Below are positions 27,356 to 36,539 of a stretch of DNA of 64,000 bases, piece by piece. The first letter of the stretch is position 1; the number at the start of each line of letters is the position of its first letter. This DNA is from CBDFLD01 sp965249005 (GTDB lineage Bacteria; Acidobacteriota; UBA6911), in NCBI GenBank assembly GCA_965249005.1, contig CBDFLD010000012.1, positions 145,276-209,275 of the forward strand, in the 5' to 3' direction. A model generated the notes under the pieces. The model was not told where the DNA came from. It saw only the letters and a program-made list of their open reading frames with translations, and made no database searches. A program made the position numbers and the translations under genes.

Positions 27356-28849
27356 ATGACGTTTCGAGTCCTCACCGCAGAATTCTCGCACGAGACCAAC
27401 ACCTTCAGTCGCCTCCTGACCGGCAAACAGGCATTTAAGGACCGTTTCGTTCGCCTTGGAGACGAGGCCATCGCCGCGCGACGTGAAGCCAATACCGAGC
27501 TCGCGGGCTTCCTCGATGCGGGCCAGGCGCATGGCTGGCGAATCGAACACGTACTCAGTGCGGAGGCGGGGCCGAGCGGCAAAGTAAAGCGAACGGCGTT
27601 CGAGTGGCTTTGCGACCCGATCGTTGCCGCGGTCGAGCGTGGTCGCTTCGATGGTATTCTCCTCGCCTTGCATGGCGCGATGGTCCTTGATTTCTGCGAA
27701 GACGGCGACGGCGAAATCTTACGTCGCATCCGAGCATCTTGCGGCAACGAGACCCCGATCGCCATCACCCTCGACCCCCATGCGAACGTCAGTCAGCAGA
27801 TGTGCTCGCTCGCCGACATTATGGTGTCCTTCCGAACGTACCCACATATCGACATGCGTGAAGCCGGCCAGCGGGCGGGCGAGATCCTACACAGGACAAT
27901 GGCAGGTGAAATCACACCGCACACGATTCGCGTGGGCCGCCCGATGCTCGAAGAAACCAATGGGGGGCGCACCGATATTGGCCCGATGATCGCGCGCCTG
28001 GCGGCAGCCAGGAAATATGAGGAGCAAGCCGACGTGTTCGCCGTCAGTATCAACGCAGGCTTTGCCAGCAATGATATCGCCGATGTCGGACCGACGGTTC
28101 TGGTCACCGGCCAGGGCGACCTCGACCCGCACATTGCCTTCGCTGAAGCGGTGGCCGAGGACATTTGGGCGAGGCGTCATGAGGTACTGAATGACTACCT
28201 CACAGTTGAGACTGCAGCCGCCGTCGCTGCCGGGTACGATTCCCGAAATGGTCCACTTGTTATCGCAGATTACGCTGACAATCCTGGTGCGGGCGCTTAC
28301 GGTGACTCGACCGCACTGCTTGGCGCACTACTCGAGGCGGGCGTTCGCAACGCCTGCTTCGGGCCGATGGTGGACGGTGAGGTAGCTCAAGCGCTACACG
28401 GGGCCAAGACAGGTGAGCACATTCGCGTTGTTCTTGGCGGCAAGACCGACGCCTCGTTTGGTGGCGGCCCGCTAGCACTCGAAGGTGAATTGCTCTCGAT
28501 CAGCGACGGCCACTACGTGGGGGACGGGCCGATCCTTGGTGGGCTGTCCGGCTCCTATGGCCCTAGCGCTGTCCTGCTCGTTGACGGCATCGAGATCCTG
28601 ATTGTCACGATTGCCAAGCAGATGCTCGACCTGCAACAGTTCAAATCGTTCGGCATCGAGCCCGAACGCAAACACGTCATCGCACTCAAGTCGATGCAGC
28701 ATTTTCGCGCTGCTTTTGAACCCATCGCCCGTCAGGTTATCGTCTGCGATTGTGGCGCCCTTTGCACCCTGCACTATGAACGCCTGCCGTACCGGAACGT
28801 GCCAAGACCTATTTTCCCGTTGGACCAGGATGCAAGTTGGCCTGATTGA
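27356..28849 (+). CDS. M81-family (MlrC-like) metallopeptidase
   Basis: A 497-residue protein with the DUF1485 N-terminal and MlrC C-terminal domains. Signature segments: AEFSHETNTFSRL at the N-terminus (metal ligands), ILLALHGAMV, ITLDPHANVSQQM, SFRTYPHIDMREAG and DYADNPGAGAYGDST. The family includes microcystinase C (MlrC), which cleaves linear peptides containing unusual residues. As the third gene of the operon it could release D-amino acids for the racemase and the DUF1611 protein. The operon looks GC-richer than its neighbours, which may indicate acquisition. Confidence 0.9.
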   Translation: MTFRVLTAEFSHETNTFSRLLTGKQAFKDRFVRLGDEAIAARREANTELAGFLDAGQAHGWRIEHVLSAEAGPSGKVKRTAFEWLCDPIVAAVERGRFDGILLALHGAMVLDFCEDGDGEILRRIRASCGNETPIAITLDPHANVSQQMCSLADIMVSFRTYPHIDMREAGQRAGEILHRTMAGEITPHTIRVGRPMLEETNGGRTDIGPMIARLAAARKYEEQADVFAVSINAGFASNDIADVGPTVLVTGQGDLDPHIAFAEAVAEDIWARRHEVLNDYLTVETAAAVAAGYDSRNGPLVIADYADNPGAGAYGDSTALLGALLEAGVRNACFGPMVDGEVAQALHGAKTGEHIRVVLGGKTDASFGGGPLALEGELLSISDGHYVGDGPILGGLSGSYGPSAVLLVDGIEILIVTIAKQMLDLQQFKSFGIEPERKHVIALKSMQHFRAAFEPIARQVIVCDCGALCTLHYERLPYRNVPRPIFPLDQDASWPD

Positions 28850-29032
28850 TAGTTTTGAAGTACGTTGACCAAGAAGAGAATTGGCGTCCCCAACGGGAAC
28901 TTATTCGAACCGCTGCTGATGTTGCTGCAGCACGTGAGGGATCCCGCATTTCAGGAAGCGCCGGAACTTTCGCTCGACAAAGCGCGGCGGCGGGCGATCA
29001 CGGTCGCGGGCACAGGCGAAAAACGTCTCAAG

Positions 29033-29344
29033 CTAGGACACGCCACTACCGCAATGACCGAACGCAAAACATGCAGCGGCGAAGATTGTCATAAACTCGT
29101 ATTGAGTCGCATTGTTTCCAATAACGTTCACAGACCACGACCCACTTTGCTTTGCCTCGACCGTGGGCATGTTCGAGACGTTGGCGTTTGGCGTTCCTAC
29201 AATTCCGACGTTGCCCGTTACAGGTAGCGGCAAAGGATTCGTTACTTCAACCGGCGCGGCTGGCCTGCCGCCCTGCGCTGCTGCGCCCGAAACAATCACC
29301 AGACTTGCACCCACGATCAGGATCAATACCGCTGTTGCTACCAC
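29033..29344 (-). CDS. Small secreted or anchored hypothetical protein
   Basis: 103 residues with an N-terminal membrane or signal segment (VATAVLILIVGASLVIVSGA, cleavable after AAAQ) and a Pro/Val/Asn-rich part (EVTNPLPLPVTGNVGIVGTP) typical of short surface proteins. The C-terminal 30 residues with two Cys look less natural, so the 3' end may be damaged. No function can be given. Confidence 0.45.
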   Translation of the reverse strand: MVATAVLILIVGASLVIVSGAAAQGGRPAAPVEVTNPLPLPVTGNVGIVGTPNANVSNMPTVEAKQSGSWSVNVIGNNATQYEFMTIFAAACFAFGHCGSGVS

Positions 29345-29349
29345 ATAGT

Positions 29350-29503
29350 AGCCTTGCCGTTCACGTGAGCCGGCAGATGCTGAGCAGGTATGCTCGTATC
29401 AGAACGCGCGCAAAAAAAGGATGCCCTCGAGTCGGTAGCAACCAAGCCGGTGGCCATCGAAAACGCCGAGGAAACATCGTCGAAAGATGCGACAATCCAG
29501 TGA
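29350..29503 (+). pseudogene. C-terminal remnant of a tyrosine recombinase (integrase)
   Basis: Translation gives VHVSRQMLSRYARIRTRAKK in one frame, then DALESVATKPVAIENAEE in another, the shift falling at a run of seven A. This is the C-terminus of phage-type integrases, including the catalytic tyrosine in SRYARIR. Everything upstream (core and N-terminal domains) is absent. A pair of GGGCACAA repeats follows. It marks a former integrative element. Confidence 0.7.
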
Positions 29504-29665
29504 GTTTTCGGAGAGCATGGGCACAAAAATGGGCACAATTTCAGGATTGCAGGGAAAACGTGGGTTTTGTGTAGCTGTAAACTATTGTGTGCTTCCTGAC
29601 ACATAGGTAACAGAGTATTCGGGGGACATAGGTTTACACAATGAAGGCATTTGGAGGCAGCTCCG

Positions 29666-30452
29666 ATGCCGTGGAAAGAGTGTAACCGTATGGGATGAAA
29701 GACTGAAGTTTGTAGTTCTTGATGGCGAGAAAATGGCAGTAATGTGCCGGGAGTTCGGTATTTCCCGCAAGACGGGCTACAAGTTATTCAATCGCTACCA
29801 GGATGAGGGGCTCAGGGGGCTGGAGGATCGCCCTAGAAGCCCGTATCGACACCCCAACCGGTTGCCGTTCCAGGTGGAGAAGGCAATCCTGAGGATCAAG
29901 CAGCAACACCGTACCTGGGGTGCCCCCAAGATCCGGGAGAAACTGATCAAGGAATATCCCATGATTCGTCCGCCCGCGAGCAGCACGATTCATGTGGTGC
30001 TGGACCGTCATGGCTTGGTGGAGCGACGTAAGCGCCGACGCCATAAGGCACAGGGGACAACGCTGAATGAGGCCCAATCTCCGAATGTGCTGTGGTGTGC
30101 TGATTTCAAAGGCGAGTTCCGGCTGGGTAACCGCAAATACTGTTACCCACTCACAATCACCGACCAGCGATCGCGCTATCTGCTGGCCTGCGATGCTCTG
30201 GAATCAACCAAGGGAATCGGCGCGTTCCCGGTATTTGAGCGCACCTTCGAGGAGTTCGGCCTCCCAGCCGCCATCCGGTCAGACAACGGAGCCCCGTTCT
30301 CTTCCCCGCATGCCCTGTTCGGCCTGAGCCGATTGTCGGTCTGGTGGCTGCGACTCGGTATTGCAATCGAACGGATTAAGCCCGGCCATCCGCAACAGAA
30401 TGGACGTCATGAGCGAATGCATCTAACGCTGAAGAAAGAGGCCACCAAGCCA
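29666..30452 (+). pseudogene. IS481-family transposase, frameshifted and 3' truncated
   Basis: The start MPWKECNRM matches the usual IS481 N-terminus (MPWKEC), then a one-base indel near 29693 shifts to DERLKFVVLDGEKMAVMCRE. The helix-turn-helix (FGISRKTGYKLFNRY) and the DDE residues follow: D in WCADFKG, D in RSDNGAPF, E in NGRHERMHLTLKKEA. After ATKP (about 30452) the C-terminal 50-60 residues are missing and family F sequence begins. Not functional. Confidence 0.85.
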
Positions 30453-30459
30453 CCCAGGT

Positions 30460-30771
30460 TCAGAGCCCGAGGTACGATCGCACGAACGGCGCGTGGGGGT
30501 GACTGTTTCGGCAGAGCAGACGGTGACGATCGAGTGTCGTTGGCTCGAGAAACGTCACGTCCTCGAACATTTCGACTAGCTCTTTGCGGAGTCCGTGAAT
30601 GGCCGAGAGCTTGGCGGCTTCGTTGCGGATGGCGTTGACTACTTCCAGTCGATCCCCGGTGTCCTCGATTTCGATTGCGGGTAGTGGCCCATAGAGGTCG
30701 TGACTACGGATGCGGAAACGATTACCTGGAAGCTGATCAGCGCTGTCCAGGACGATGACGTACGCACACAT
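30460..30771 (-). pseudogene. Family F protein, copy B (broken)
   Basis: Shares with the copy at 54796 the stretch FRIRSHDLYGPLPAIEIEDT and then EAAKLSAIHGLRKEL. The differences between the two DNA copies fall mainly at third codon positions of this strand, showing that the family was protein-coding on this strand. The N-terminal 20 residues seen in copy A are lost and the end abuts the IS481 remnant. Not similar to anything I recognise. Confidence 0.6.
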
Positions 30772-30798
30772 CCTAGTTCAACGTTTTTTCTGCAAAAA

Positions 30799-31640
30799 TC
30801 AGGGTTTCCCGGCGACTATGTTTCTCCCTTTACGTGTGTATCGCCCCGAGATCGGCTTGCGGACTCCGTCTATCTCCTGATAGATCTGGGGCTTGTGTTG
30901 GCGAATCTCGCCGTGTGCCGTGTGCAGGATCAACTCGCCACTCTCGTCGATATTTACCTCTTCAGCTCCATCGAAGCGCAGCTGAATGGATTCTGGGTCT
31001 GCGCCCGGTGCCACCCGGAAGTCATACTCGAGTTGACGCTGGTTGCCGTAAAAATACAGGTCAATCCCTGGGTAGACACCTTCGTAAAGAACGGACGCAT
31101 AACTTGCAACATCGGTCTGCCATTTCTTGGGGTCACTCCCAATCAGGTAGTTCGTCTTTCCTGAAAGCTCCTGAAGACCCACTATCGATGGGTCGGGATT
31201 AGCACCTATGAACTCCATGTGTAGCACAACAGGCTCAGGCTGGTGCTCCGGATCCGTGAAGTTGATATCCCGCAACGACTGTCGCCGCGGCTTCGCAGGG
31301 GCCGGCCTGCTCAAAATGAACGTGATTTTCGAATTGTCGAACAGAACTGTATGGCCTTTGGTTCGCGCCAGGTATTTTATCTCATCTCCCGCCTGCCCCA
31401 GGTTTTTTTCAAATCTCAAGGGGAGCCGGGTATATGCCTTTTGTATTTTCTGTGCCGCGTCCGGATCAGCGGGACGGAGTGAGTCTTCGGAGACCGGAAC
31501 CACTCGTAGGTCTTGTTCCCTTGGAACCACACCTTGTCCGGTGATCCGTACCATGCCTCCGAGCTCAAATACCACAGCCACGACAGCAAGGCTGTCACGG
31601 AGAGTGCCAAAAGTACCAGAACACTACGATTGGCAGTCAT
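30799..31640 (-). pseudogene. SBBP-type surface protein, N-terminal domain only, frameshifted
   Basis: The start MTANRSVLVLLALSVTALLS is a signal/membrane segment; a frameshift near 31570-31580 then moves to the frame encoding LPLRFEKNLGQAGDEIKYLA, GKTNYLIGSDPKKWQTDVAS, YEGVYPGIDLYFYGNQRQLE and YQEIDGVRKPISGRY. This is the DUF7948-type domain that precedes SBBP beta-propeller repeats in secreted proteins of Acidobacteria and relatives. The repeats are missing; the frame ends at 30799, next to family F copy B. Confidence 0.78.
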
Positions 31641-32300
31641 CGCTACTCCTCGGGATCATCTGGCTCGTAGCTTGCGGCGTCCCAAACAATGCCTGTTGTA
31701 CCTTTGGGTATCCTTGCCCCGACACACTTCTTCCCCATGACCCCTGCGAGGGGGAGGAAATCATGTCAGGACCGAGCCGTTCGCTTCGGCAGAGCCATGG
31801 CGAGTCCCTGGTTTTTGCGGGTTTAATGCTGAAGGTAGGATATCAGAGATCGGCAACGATGGGGAGGGAATCGGAGAACACCAGCAAGTGTCATGACCGC
31901 TGTCATGGCCGCGTTTCCTCGACGTCAATCTGGAACCTGAACTCCTCCAGGATTTTCTCGGGAGGTAGAGGAATCCCACGATGGGACCCATGGCCCCGGT
32001 GAGGTTGTCACGCGTGGGTGTGTGCAATAGGGTGGTACCCGGAAACCGGTGGATCGTTCCATCACAGTCGCTTGGGATTCACAATCCTTGGCGTCTAGCC
32101 GGACGAGCCGCCCGGTTGGAAGAAGAGGGCAAGTCGAAATGGCGCTCCCGAGAGACTCGCGGCTGAGCGCGGGCGTTCGGCAGCGGTGGAGGCATCGTGA
32201 CGGTTCCTAAGGGGCGGGCTAACCGCAGGCGTTAGCCAGACGAAGCGTAACACGGAGGTGTCGGACAAGGCTCGACCTCAACCAAGTTCAAAAACAACAA
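31641..32300. other. Intergenic stretch, no gene recognised
   Basis: About 660 bp. Open frames on either strand have no recognisable motif, start context or codon pattern. A strong inverted repeat is not obvious. Possibly degraded DNA. Confidence 0.4.
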
Positions 32301-32849
32301 ATGGACCGCGTTGACGCCATTGAACGTGAAGTGTCGGAGATCTACGCAACACTCGTCCTGCCGAACTGGGATGGACCCCTGCACGGATTCCCCGAAACCC
32401 TTTATGGATTGATGATGGCTGTGCTAGCACGGTTTGACATTTTATCCGCATATTGGAAAGGAAATGCATCTACGAAAGGACAGACCGCCCGAATGACGGA
32501 GTTCCTCGACACTTTCGTTCGCCGCGGTACCAAGGCAAACAGCCTGTTCATTCAAGTTTGGCGTCACAAACTGATGCACACGAGTCAGCCGCGTTATCTC
32601 TCGGATGAGGTCACGGGCAAAACCTATACGTGGCTGCTCCACTGGCATGATGGTTTGCCCCGTGAACAACATTTCACTCTGGAGGATACCGGCAAAACGA
32701 CAAAACTGAACGTGGCCTTGATGTATCTGATTGAAGACCTGAGAACCGCTACGGATGGCTATCTAGGGCAGTTGTCAACTTCACCAGACCTCCAAGATAA
32801 TTACGAGTGTGTCGAAGGCACGTTGAACTCTTATAAGTTTCGCTGTTAA
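32301..32849 (+). CDS. Hypothetical protein with HEPN-like R-x4-H motif
   Basis: 182 residues, mostly alpha-helical, no signal peptide. Near residue 88 it contains VWRHKLMHTSQPR, which fits the R-x4-6-H signature of HEPN nucleases found in toxin-antitoxin and abortive-infection systems. The motif is short and could be accidental. The gene is isolated: the next gene, 287 bp on, is an O-methyltransferase, and no adjacent antitoxin-like MNT gene is seen. Function unassigned. Confidence 0.55.
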   Translation: MDRVDAIEREVSEIYATLVLPNWDGPLHGFPETLYGLMMAVLARFDILSAYWKGNASTKGQTARMTEFLDTFVRRGTKANSLFIQVWRHKLMHTSQPRYLSDEVTGKTYTWLLHWHDGLPREQHFTLEDTGKTTKLNVALMYLIEDLRTATDGYLGQLSTSPDLQDNYECVEGTLNSYKFRC

Positions 32850-33135
32850 CGGAAACGCAAGCGCACCTACTCATCGACGGGCTGGCGACGCATGTTGCTT
32901 TGCCCTTACCATCGGTTTCTATCGGAAAACAAGCTAACTCTCATGTTGATTACGAGCAGCGCACCACCAATCTCGCCTTGGATCTATTGGTGCCTACAAG
33001 TACCCTAGATGACGACGATTCGATATAGGGGAAAATTCCCTGAGATTTTTTCAAGCCGAGGAGTCCCAGCATGGGACCCTGGCGGTAGCAGGTGTTACGT
33101 TAATTATCCGATTTTGACTCAGAAAGGGAGAGCAA

Positions 33136-34170
33136 ATGACTGATTCAGCACCCCGTCCTGACGGTCCGCCTCCGCCAGCAGCGCAACTGATGCTGATGGT
33201 TCTGGAAAAGTTTGTCTCCCGCTCGTTGACTGTGGTGGCTGATCTTGGGATCGCCGACATCCTCAAGGATGGTTCGCGCACGGCGGAAGAGCTTGCGATG
33301 GCCACCGAGACCCATGCCGATGGGCTCTATCGCGTGCTTCGTGCACTGACTGCCGTAGGCGTTTTTAACGAACTACCTGGGCGCCGCTTTGAAAACAACG
33401 ATCTTTCGCAACCGCTGAGAGAAGACGCCGAAGGGTCTGTTCGAGCGATGGCCAGCTGGATCAACGATCCCGTTGGCTGGCAAATGTGGGAGAAGCTCGA
33501 CTACAGCGTCAAGACAGGCAAGGCAGCCGCCCATGAGGTTTTCGGCACCGACGACCTCTTTGGCTACTTGCGCGACCATCCCTCAAGTTTCCGGAATTTC
33601 CAGCGGGCGATGACGAGCTATAGTGCGATGACCGCTGCGGCCGTCGCTGGAACATACGATTTTTCCGGCATCAAGAAGCTGGTCGACGTTGGCGGGGGAC
33701 ACGGAGCCTTGCTCTCGGCGATTATCGCCAGGCACCCCAACATCCAGGGCGTGCTCTACGAGCGTCCAGAGGTGATCGAGGGTGCGGGTCCCGTTCTCAA
33801 ACAGCTCGGCCAGGCCAACAAGATCGAGACCGCCGTCGGCGACTTCTTCGAAAACGTGCCCGAGGGTGCCGACGCCTATATAATGAAGCACATTATTCAC
33901 GATTGGGATGACGACAAGTCGATCAAGATCCTCGGCAACTGCCGTGAGGTGATGGCGCCGGGAGCACGGGTACTAGTCGTAGAGCAGGTGATCAGCGATG
34001 CGGCCGAAGCTATCATGGGCAAGATGTTCGATCTTGAGATGCTGGTGATCGGCGGGCGTGAGCGAACCGAAGAAGATTTCGCTGCGGTCTTTTCCAAATG
34101 TGGCCTGAAGCTCTCCCGTGTTGTTCGCACCGAATCGCCGGTAGCGGTGGTGGAAGCCGTCACCGCGTAG
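33136..34170 (+). CDS. SAM-dependent O-methyltransferase (acetylserotonin type)
   Basis: 344 residues. An N-terminal dimerisation/winged-helix domain (about 15-110, VADLGIADILKDGSRTAEEL) is followed by a class I methyltransferase fold: SAM-binding LVDVGGGHGALL, a LYERPEVIEGA acidic loop, GDFFENVPEGADAYIMKHII and HDWDDDKSIKIL with the His used as base in plant-like O-methyltransferases. It would methylate a small aromatic or polyketide hydroxyl. AAAGGGAGAG precedes the ATG. No biosynthetic partners are nearby; an IS3 element begins 69 bp downstream. Confidence 0.88.
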   Translation: MTDSAPRPDGPPPPAAQLMLMVLEKFVSRSLTVVADLGIADILKDGSRTAEELAMATETHADGLYRVLRALTAVGVFNELPGRRFENNDLSQPLREDAEGSVRAMASWINDPVGWQMWEKLDYSVKTGKAAAHEVFGTDDLFGYLRDHPSSFRNFQRAMTSYSAMTAAAVAGTYDFSGIKKLVDVGGGHGALLSAIIARHPNIQGVLYERPEVIEGAGPVLKQLGQANKIETAVGDFFENVPEGADAYIMKHIIHDWDDDKSIKILGNCREVMAPGARVLVVEQVISDAAEAIMGKMFDLEMLVIGGRERTEEDFAAVFSKCGLKLSRVVRTESPVAVVEAVTA

Positions 34171-34306
34171 TTCGCCCTTCGCTTTTGTCGGAGCGTTCAG
34201 CTCGACATCAACAGGCTAGTCCGCAGTCGGATGCTCGGCTGGAATGCCCAGGGTTTCGTAGACACTTTTGAAGGCCTAAAATGAGGCAACTTTCAGGAGT
34301 GAAACA

Positions 34307-34588
34307 ATGGGACGAGTTAGATACACGGACGAGTTCAAACAGGAAGCTGTGCGGCAGGTTACGGAGAAGGGGCATCCGGTCAAAGAGGTGGCCGACCGCC
34401 TAGGGGTGTCGAGTCACAGCCTCTACGAGTGGATCCGGAAGTACAGACCAGCCACTGGAACCAAGGGACGCCAGCTAGCGAACAAGGACGATGAGATCCG
34501 GAGGCTTCGGGCAGAGCTGAAGCGAGTAACCGAGGAACGGAACATCCTCCGAAAGGCCGCCGCGTACTTTGCCAAAGCATCCGGGTAA
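34307..34588 (+). CDS. IS3-family transposase OrfA
   Basis: 93 residues with an HTH (VKEVADRLGVSSHSLYEWIR) followed by a leucine-zipper-like coil (DDEIRRLRAELKRVTEERNI) used for multimerisation. The stop at 34586 overlaps the region where ORF B's frame is open upstream, as expected for a programmed -1 frameshift producing OrfAB. Confidence 0.92.
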   Translation: MGRVRYTDEFKQEAVRQVTEKGHPVKEVADRLGVSSHSLYEWIRKYRPATGTKGRQLANKDDEIRRLRAELKRVTEERNILRKAAAYFAKASG

Positions 34589-34635
34589 GGTACGCGTTTA
34601 TACGCGATCATCGGGCCGAGTTTCGGATCCAACCG

Positions 34636-35457
34636 ATGTGTCGCGTACTGAGGGTGCATCGCAGAGGTTTCTATGCATGGGTGAAACAGCCGGTGTCGGC
34701 CCGTGCCAAGGAGGATCAGCGGTTGCTCGGGCAGATTCGCAAATTGTTCATCGCCAGCGGAGGCACTTATGGGAGCCGCTGGATTCACCGGGACCTGAAG
34801 GAACTGGGCGAGACATGCAGTGTGCATCGGGTAGCAAGGTTAATGCGTCGGAACGGTTTACGGGCCGAGATCGGATACAAGCGGCGATGGATCCGCGGTG
34901 GTCAACCCGCGCGTGTGGCTCCGAACCGGTTGAATCGAGAGTTCGCCGTGCCTGCACCGAATCAAGCGTGGGTGGGCGACATAACCTACGTCCGGACTTA
35001 CGAGGGATTCCTGTACCTCGCCGTTGTCCTGGATTTGTTCTCCAGACGAGTCATCGGTTGGTCAATGCAACCCACGATGCAGCGCGATCTCGTCATGCAG
35101 GCGTTGCTGTCGGCGGTCTGGCGTCGCCGACCAGCGGGAACAGTGGTTGTCCATAGCGATCAGGGAAGCCAATATGGGAGTCATGACTACATGGCCTTTC
35201 TTGAGGAACATGGGCTGGAACCGTCAATGAGCCGTCGAGGGAATTGTTTGGACAACGCAGTGGCTGAGAGCTTCTTCTCGACGCTGAAGAAACAACGGAT
35301 CCGGAGGAGAATCTACGCTACCCAAGACGATGCCCGGTCCGACATTTTTGATTTCATCGAGTTGTTCTACAATTCGAAACGGAGACACAGCCATGTCGGC
35401 GGTGTGTCTCCTGTGCAGTTTGAAGCCGACTACTTTAAGAGGGTACAATCTGTCTAG
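34636..35457 (+). CDS. IS3-family transposase OrfB
   Basis: 273 residues from the first ATG; the frame is open further upstream (RYAFIRDHRAEFRIQP), so the functional product is probably the OrfA-OrfB fusion made by frameshifting. The rve integrase core has D in WVGDITYVRT, D in VHSDQGSQYGS and E in AVAESFFSTLK. Intact. Confidence 0.93.
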   Translation: MCRVLRVHRRGFYAWVKQPVSARAKEDQRLLGQIRKLFIASGGTYGSRWIHRDLKELGETCSVHRVARLMRRNGLRAEIGYKRRWIRGGQPARVAPNRLNREFAVPAPNQAWVGDITYVRTYEGFLYLAVVLDLFSRRVIGWSMQPTMQRDLVMQALLSAVWRRRPAGTVVVHSDQGSQYGSHDYMAFLEEHGLEPSMSRRGNCLDNAVAESFFSTLKKQRIRRRIYATQDDARSDIFDFIELFYNSKRRHSHVGGVSPVQFEADYFKRVQSV

Positions 35458-35533
35458 AGAATCCTGGGCAGTCCATTCTGCCTATCCTTCTTGTTGGGTT
35501 TTTAAGCTAGCTATTCATCCATAGGAGTGCCTC

Positions 35534-35995
35534 ATGCGGAACAATGGGAATGTCTTGGTGGGGATCCTTATCTTTCTAATCATTGTGGCGTTGTTGCTCA
35601 TCTTGATGCGCGGATGCGGGGTGTTTGGTTCCTTGGGTCCGGCGGTGCCCAACGGGTTGACGGTAGCAGGGCCGGCGACGATTCCCGCCGGGGGCGGGGC
35701 CACCTTCACTGTGACGCTAACAACCAACACGGCCCCGGTCACGGCACAGACTTTCACGGTAATTCTGGAAGAAGATGATTACTGGGATGACGCCCTGGGT
35801 ACTGTTCAGGTAACGGTACCCACAGGCGCTACAACAGGAACCGCATCCTTCACCTTATCCTGCGACAACGGGAAACTCGTGGGACCCGGTGGATCCTCCG
35901 ACCCGGAATCTGAGTTTGACGTCCATGCGGAGTACGATCGATTTGGTCCAAATTTAAAAAGCGCCAATGCCAAGACAAAATGTGTCGCGGATTAA
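35534..35995 (+). CDS. Membrane-anchored beta-sandwich hypothetical protein
   Basis: 153 residues. One N-terminal membrane helix (VLVGILIFLIIVALLLILMR) then a periplasmic Ig/CalX-like domain rich in Thr and Val (IPAGGGATFTVTLTTNTAPV, TGATTGTASFTLSCDNGK). Two Cys are near the C-terminus (SLSCDN-type and TKCVAD). GGAGTGCC precedes the ATG. Unknown function; likely an anchored extracytoplasmic adhesin-type or sensor domain. Confidence 0.65.
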   Translation: MRNNGNVLVGILIFLIIVALLLILMRGCGVFGSLGPAVPNGLTVAGPATIPAGGGATFTVTLTTNTAPVTAQTFTVILEEDDYWDDALGTVQVTVPTGATTGTASFTLSCDNGKLVGPGGSSDPESEFDVHAEYDRFGPNLKSANAKTKCVAD

Positions 35996-36539
35996 TGAAG
36001 GCTCTTTTTGCCAGAGACCCTATAACCCTCTTTCATATTCGACAGCTCTGAATGTTTTTTCGTGAGCTCATGGCGGGTTCCGCTCTGGTCGGCGGCGATC
36101 CGTGGCGTTTGGCATCGGCGCTGCAGTGATGAGCCCGCTGTTATCGAATGTGATCACTACCATGGTCTTTCTTTCGATGGCACTTGTAGTACTGAGCCGG
36201 AATAATCCGAGGTTTGTGCCGATTCGCTTGAGTCAACCGCTATACTTGATTGGAGACTGCGGTATTTTCATTAATGTCTGCCCCGTGTCGGAGCGGGGCT
36301 TGAAAAGCGCGTATCTTATGCCTATCCTCTCAGAGAGTGGAGTGAGTAGGTTCCTCCGCGTCGGCTAGATCACATAGAAGCGCGCGGGCCTACGCGGGCC
36401 TCCAACTCAGCCGCGTGGTCAAGAGTATTTGGGTCCCGCAGCCGTGGACGGCCAGCCCAATGAGTTCAAGCCGTTCCGATCTGGGAGCGTCGATGTCCAG
36501 TCTGCGGATCGCTACTCTCAACGTAGGTACAATACCCAA
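35996..36539. other. Intergenic stretch with a doubtful 88-codon frame
   Basis: About 540 bp. The only sizeable frame, 36102-36368 on the plus strand, has one hydrophobic stretch (NVITTMVFLSMALVVLS) but no ribosome binding site or similarity, so I do not call it a gene. Confidence 0.4.

Larger units (their letters stand above)
34240..35475 (+). mobile_element. IS3-family element with two-ORF transposase
   Basis: A 1236-bp element beginning TGGAATGCCCAGG and ending with the complement of TGGACTGCCCAGG; about 20 of 25 terminal positions pair. It has TG...CA ends as usual. The 3-bp flanks differ (GGC left, TTC right), so no target duplication is visible, which suggests later recombination at one end or an ancient insertion. 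Confidence 0.88.

Noticed and set aside
31980..32290. Possible group II intron 5' end (GTGTGCAATAGGG...)
   Set aside because: No domain V hairpin or reverse transcriptase text nearby; the similarity is too short.
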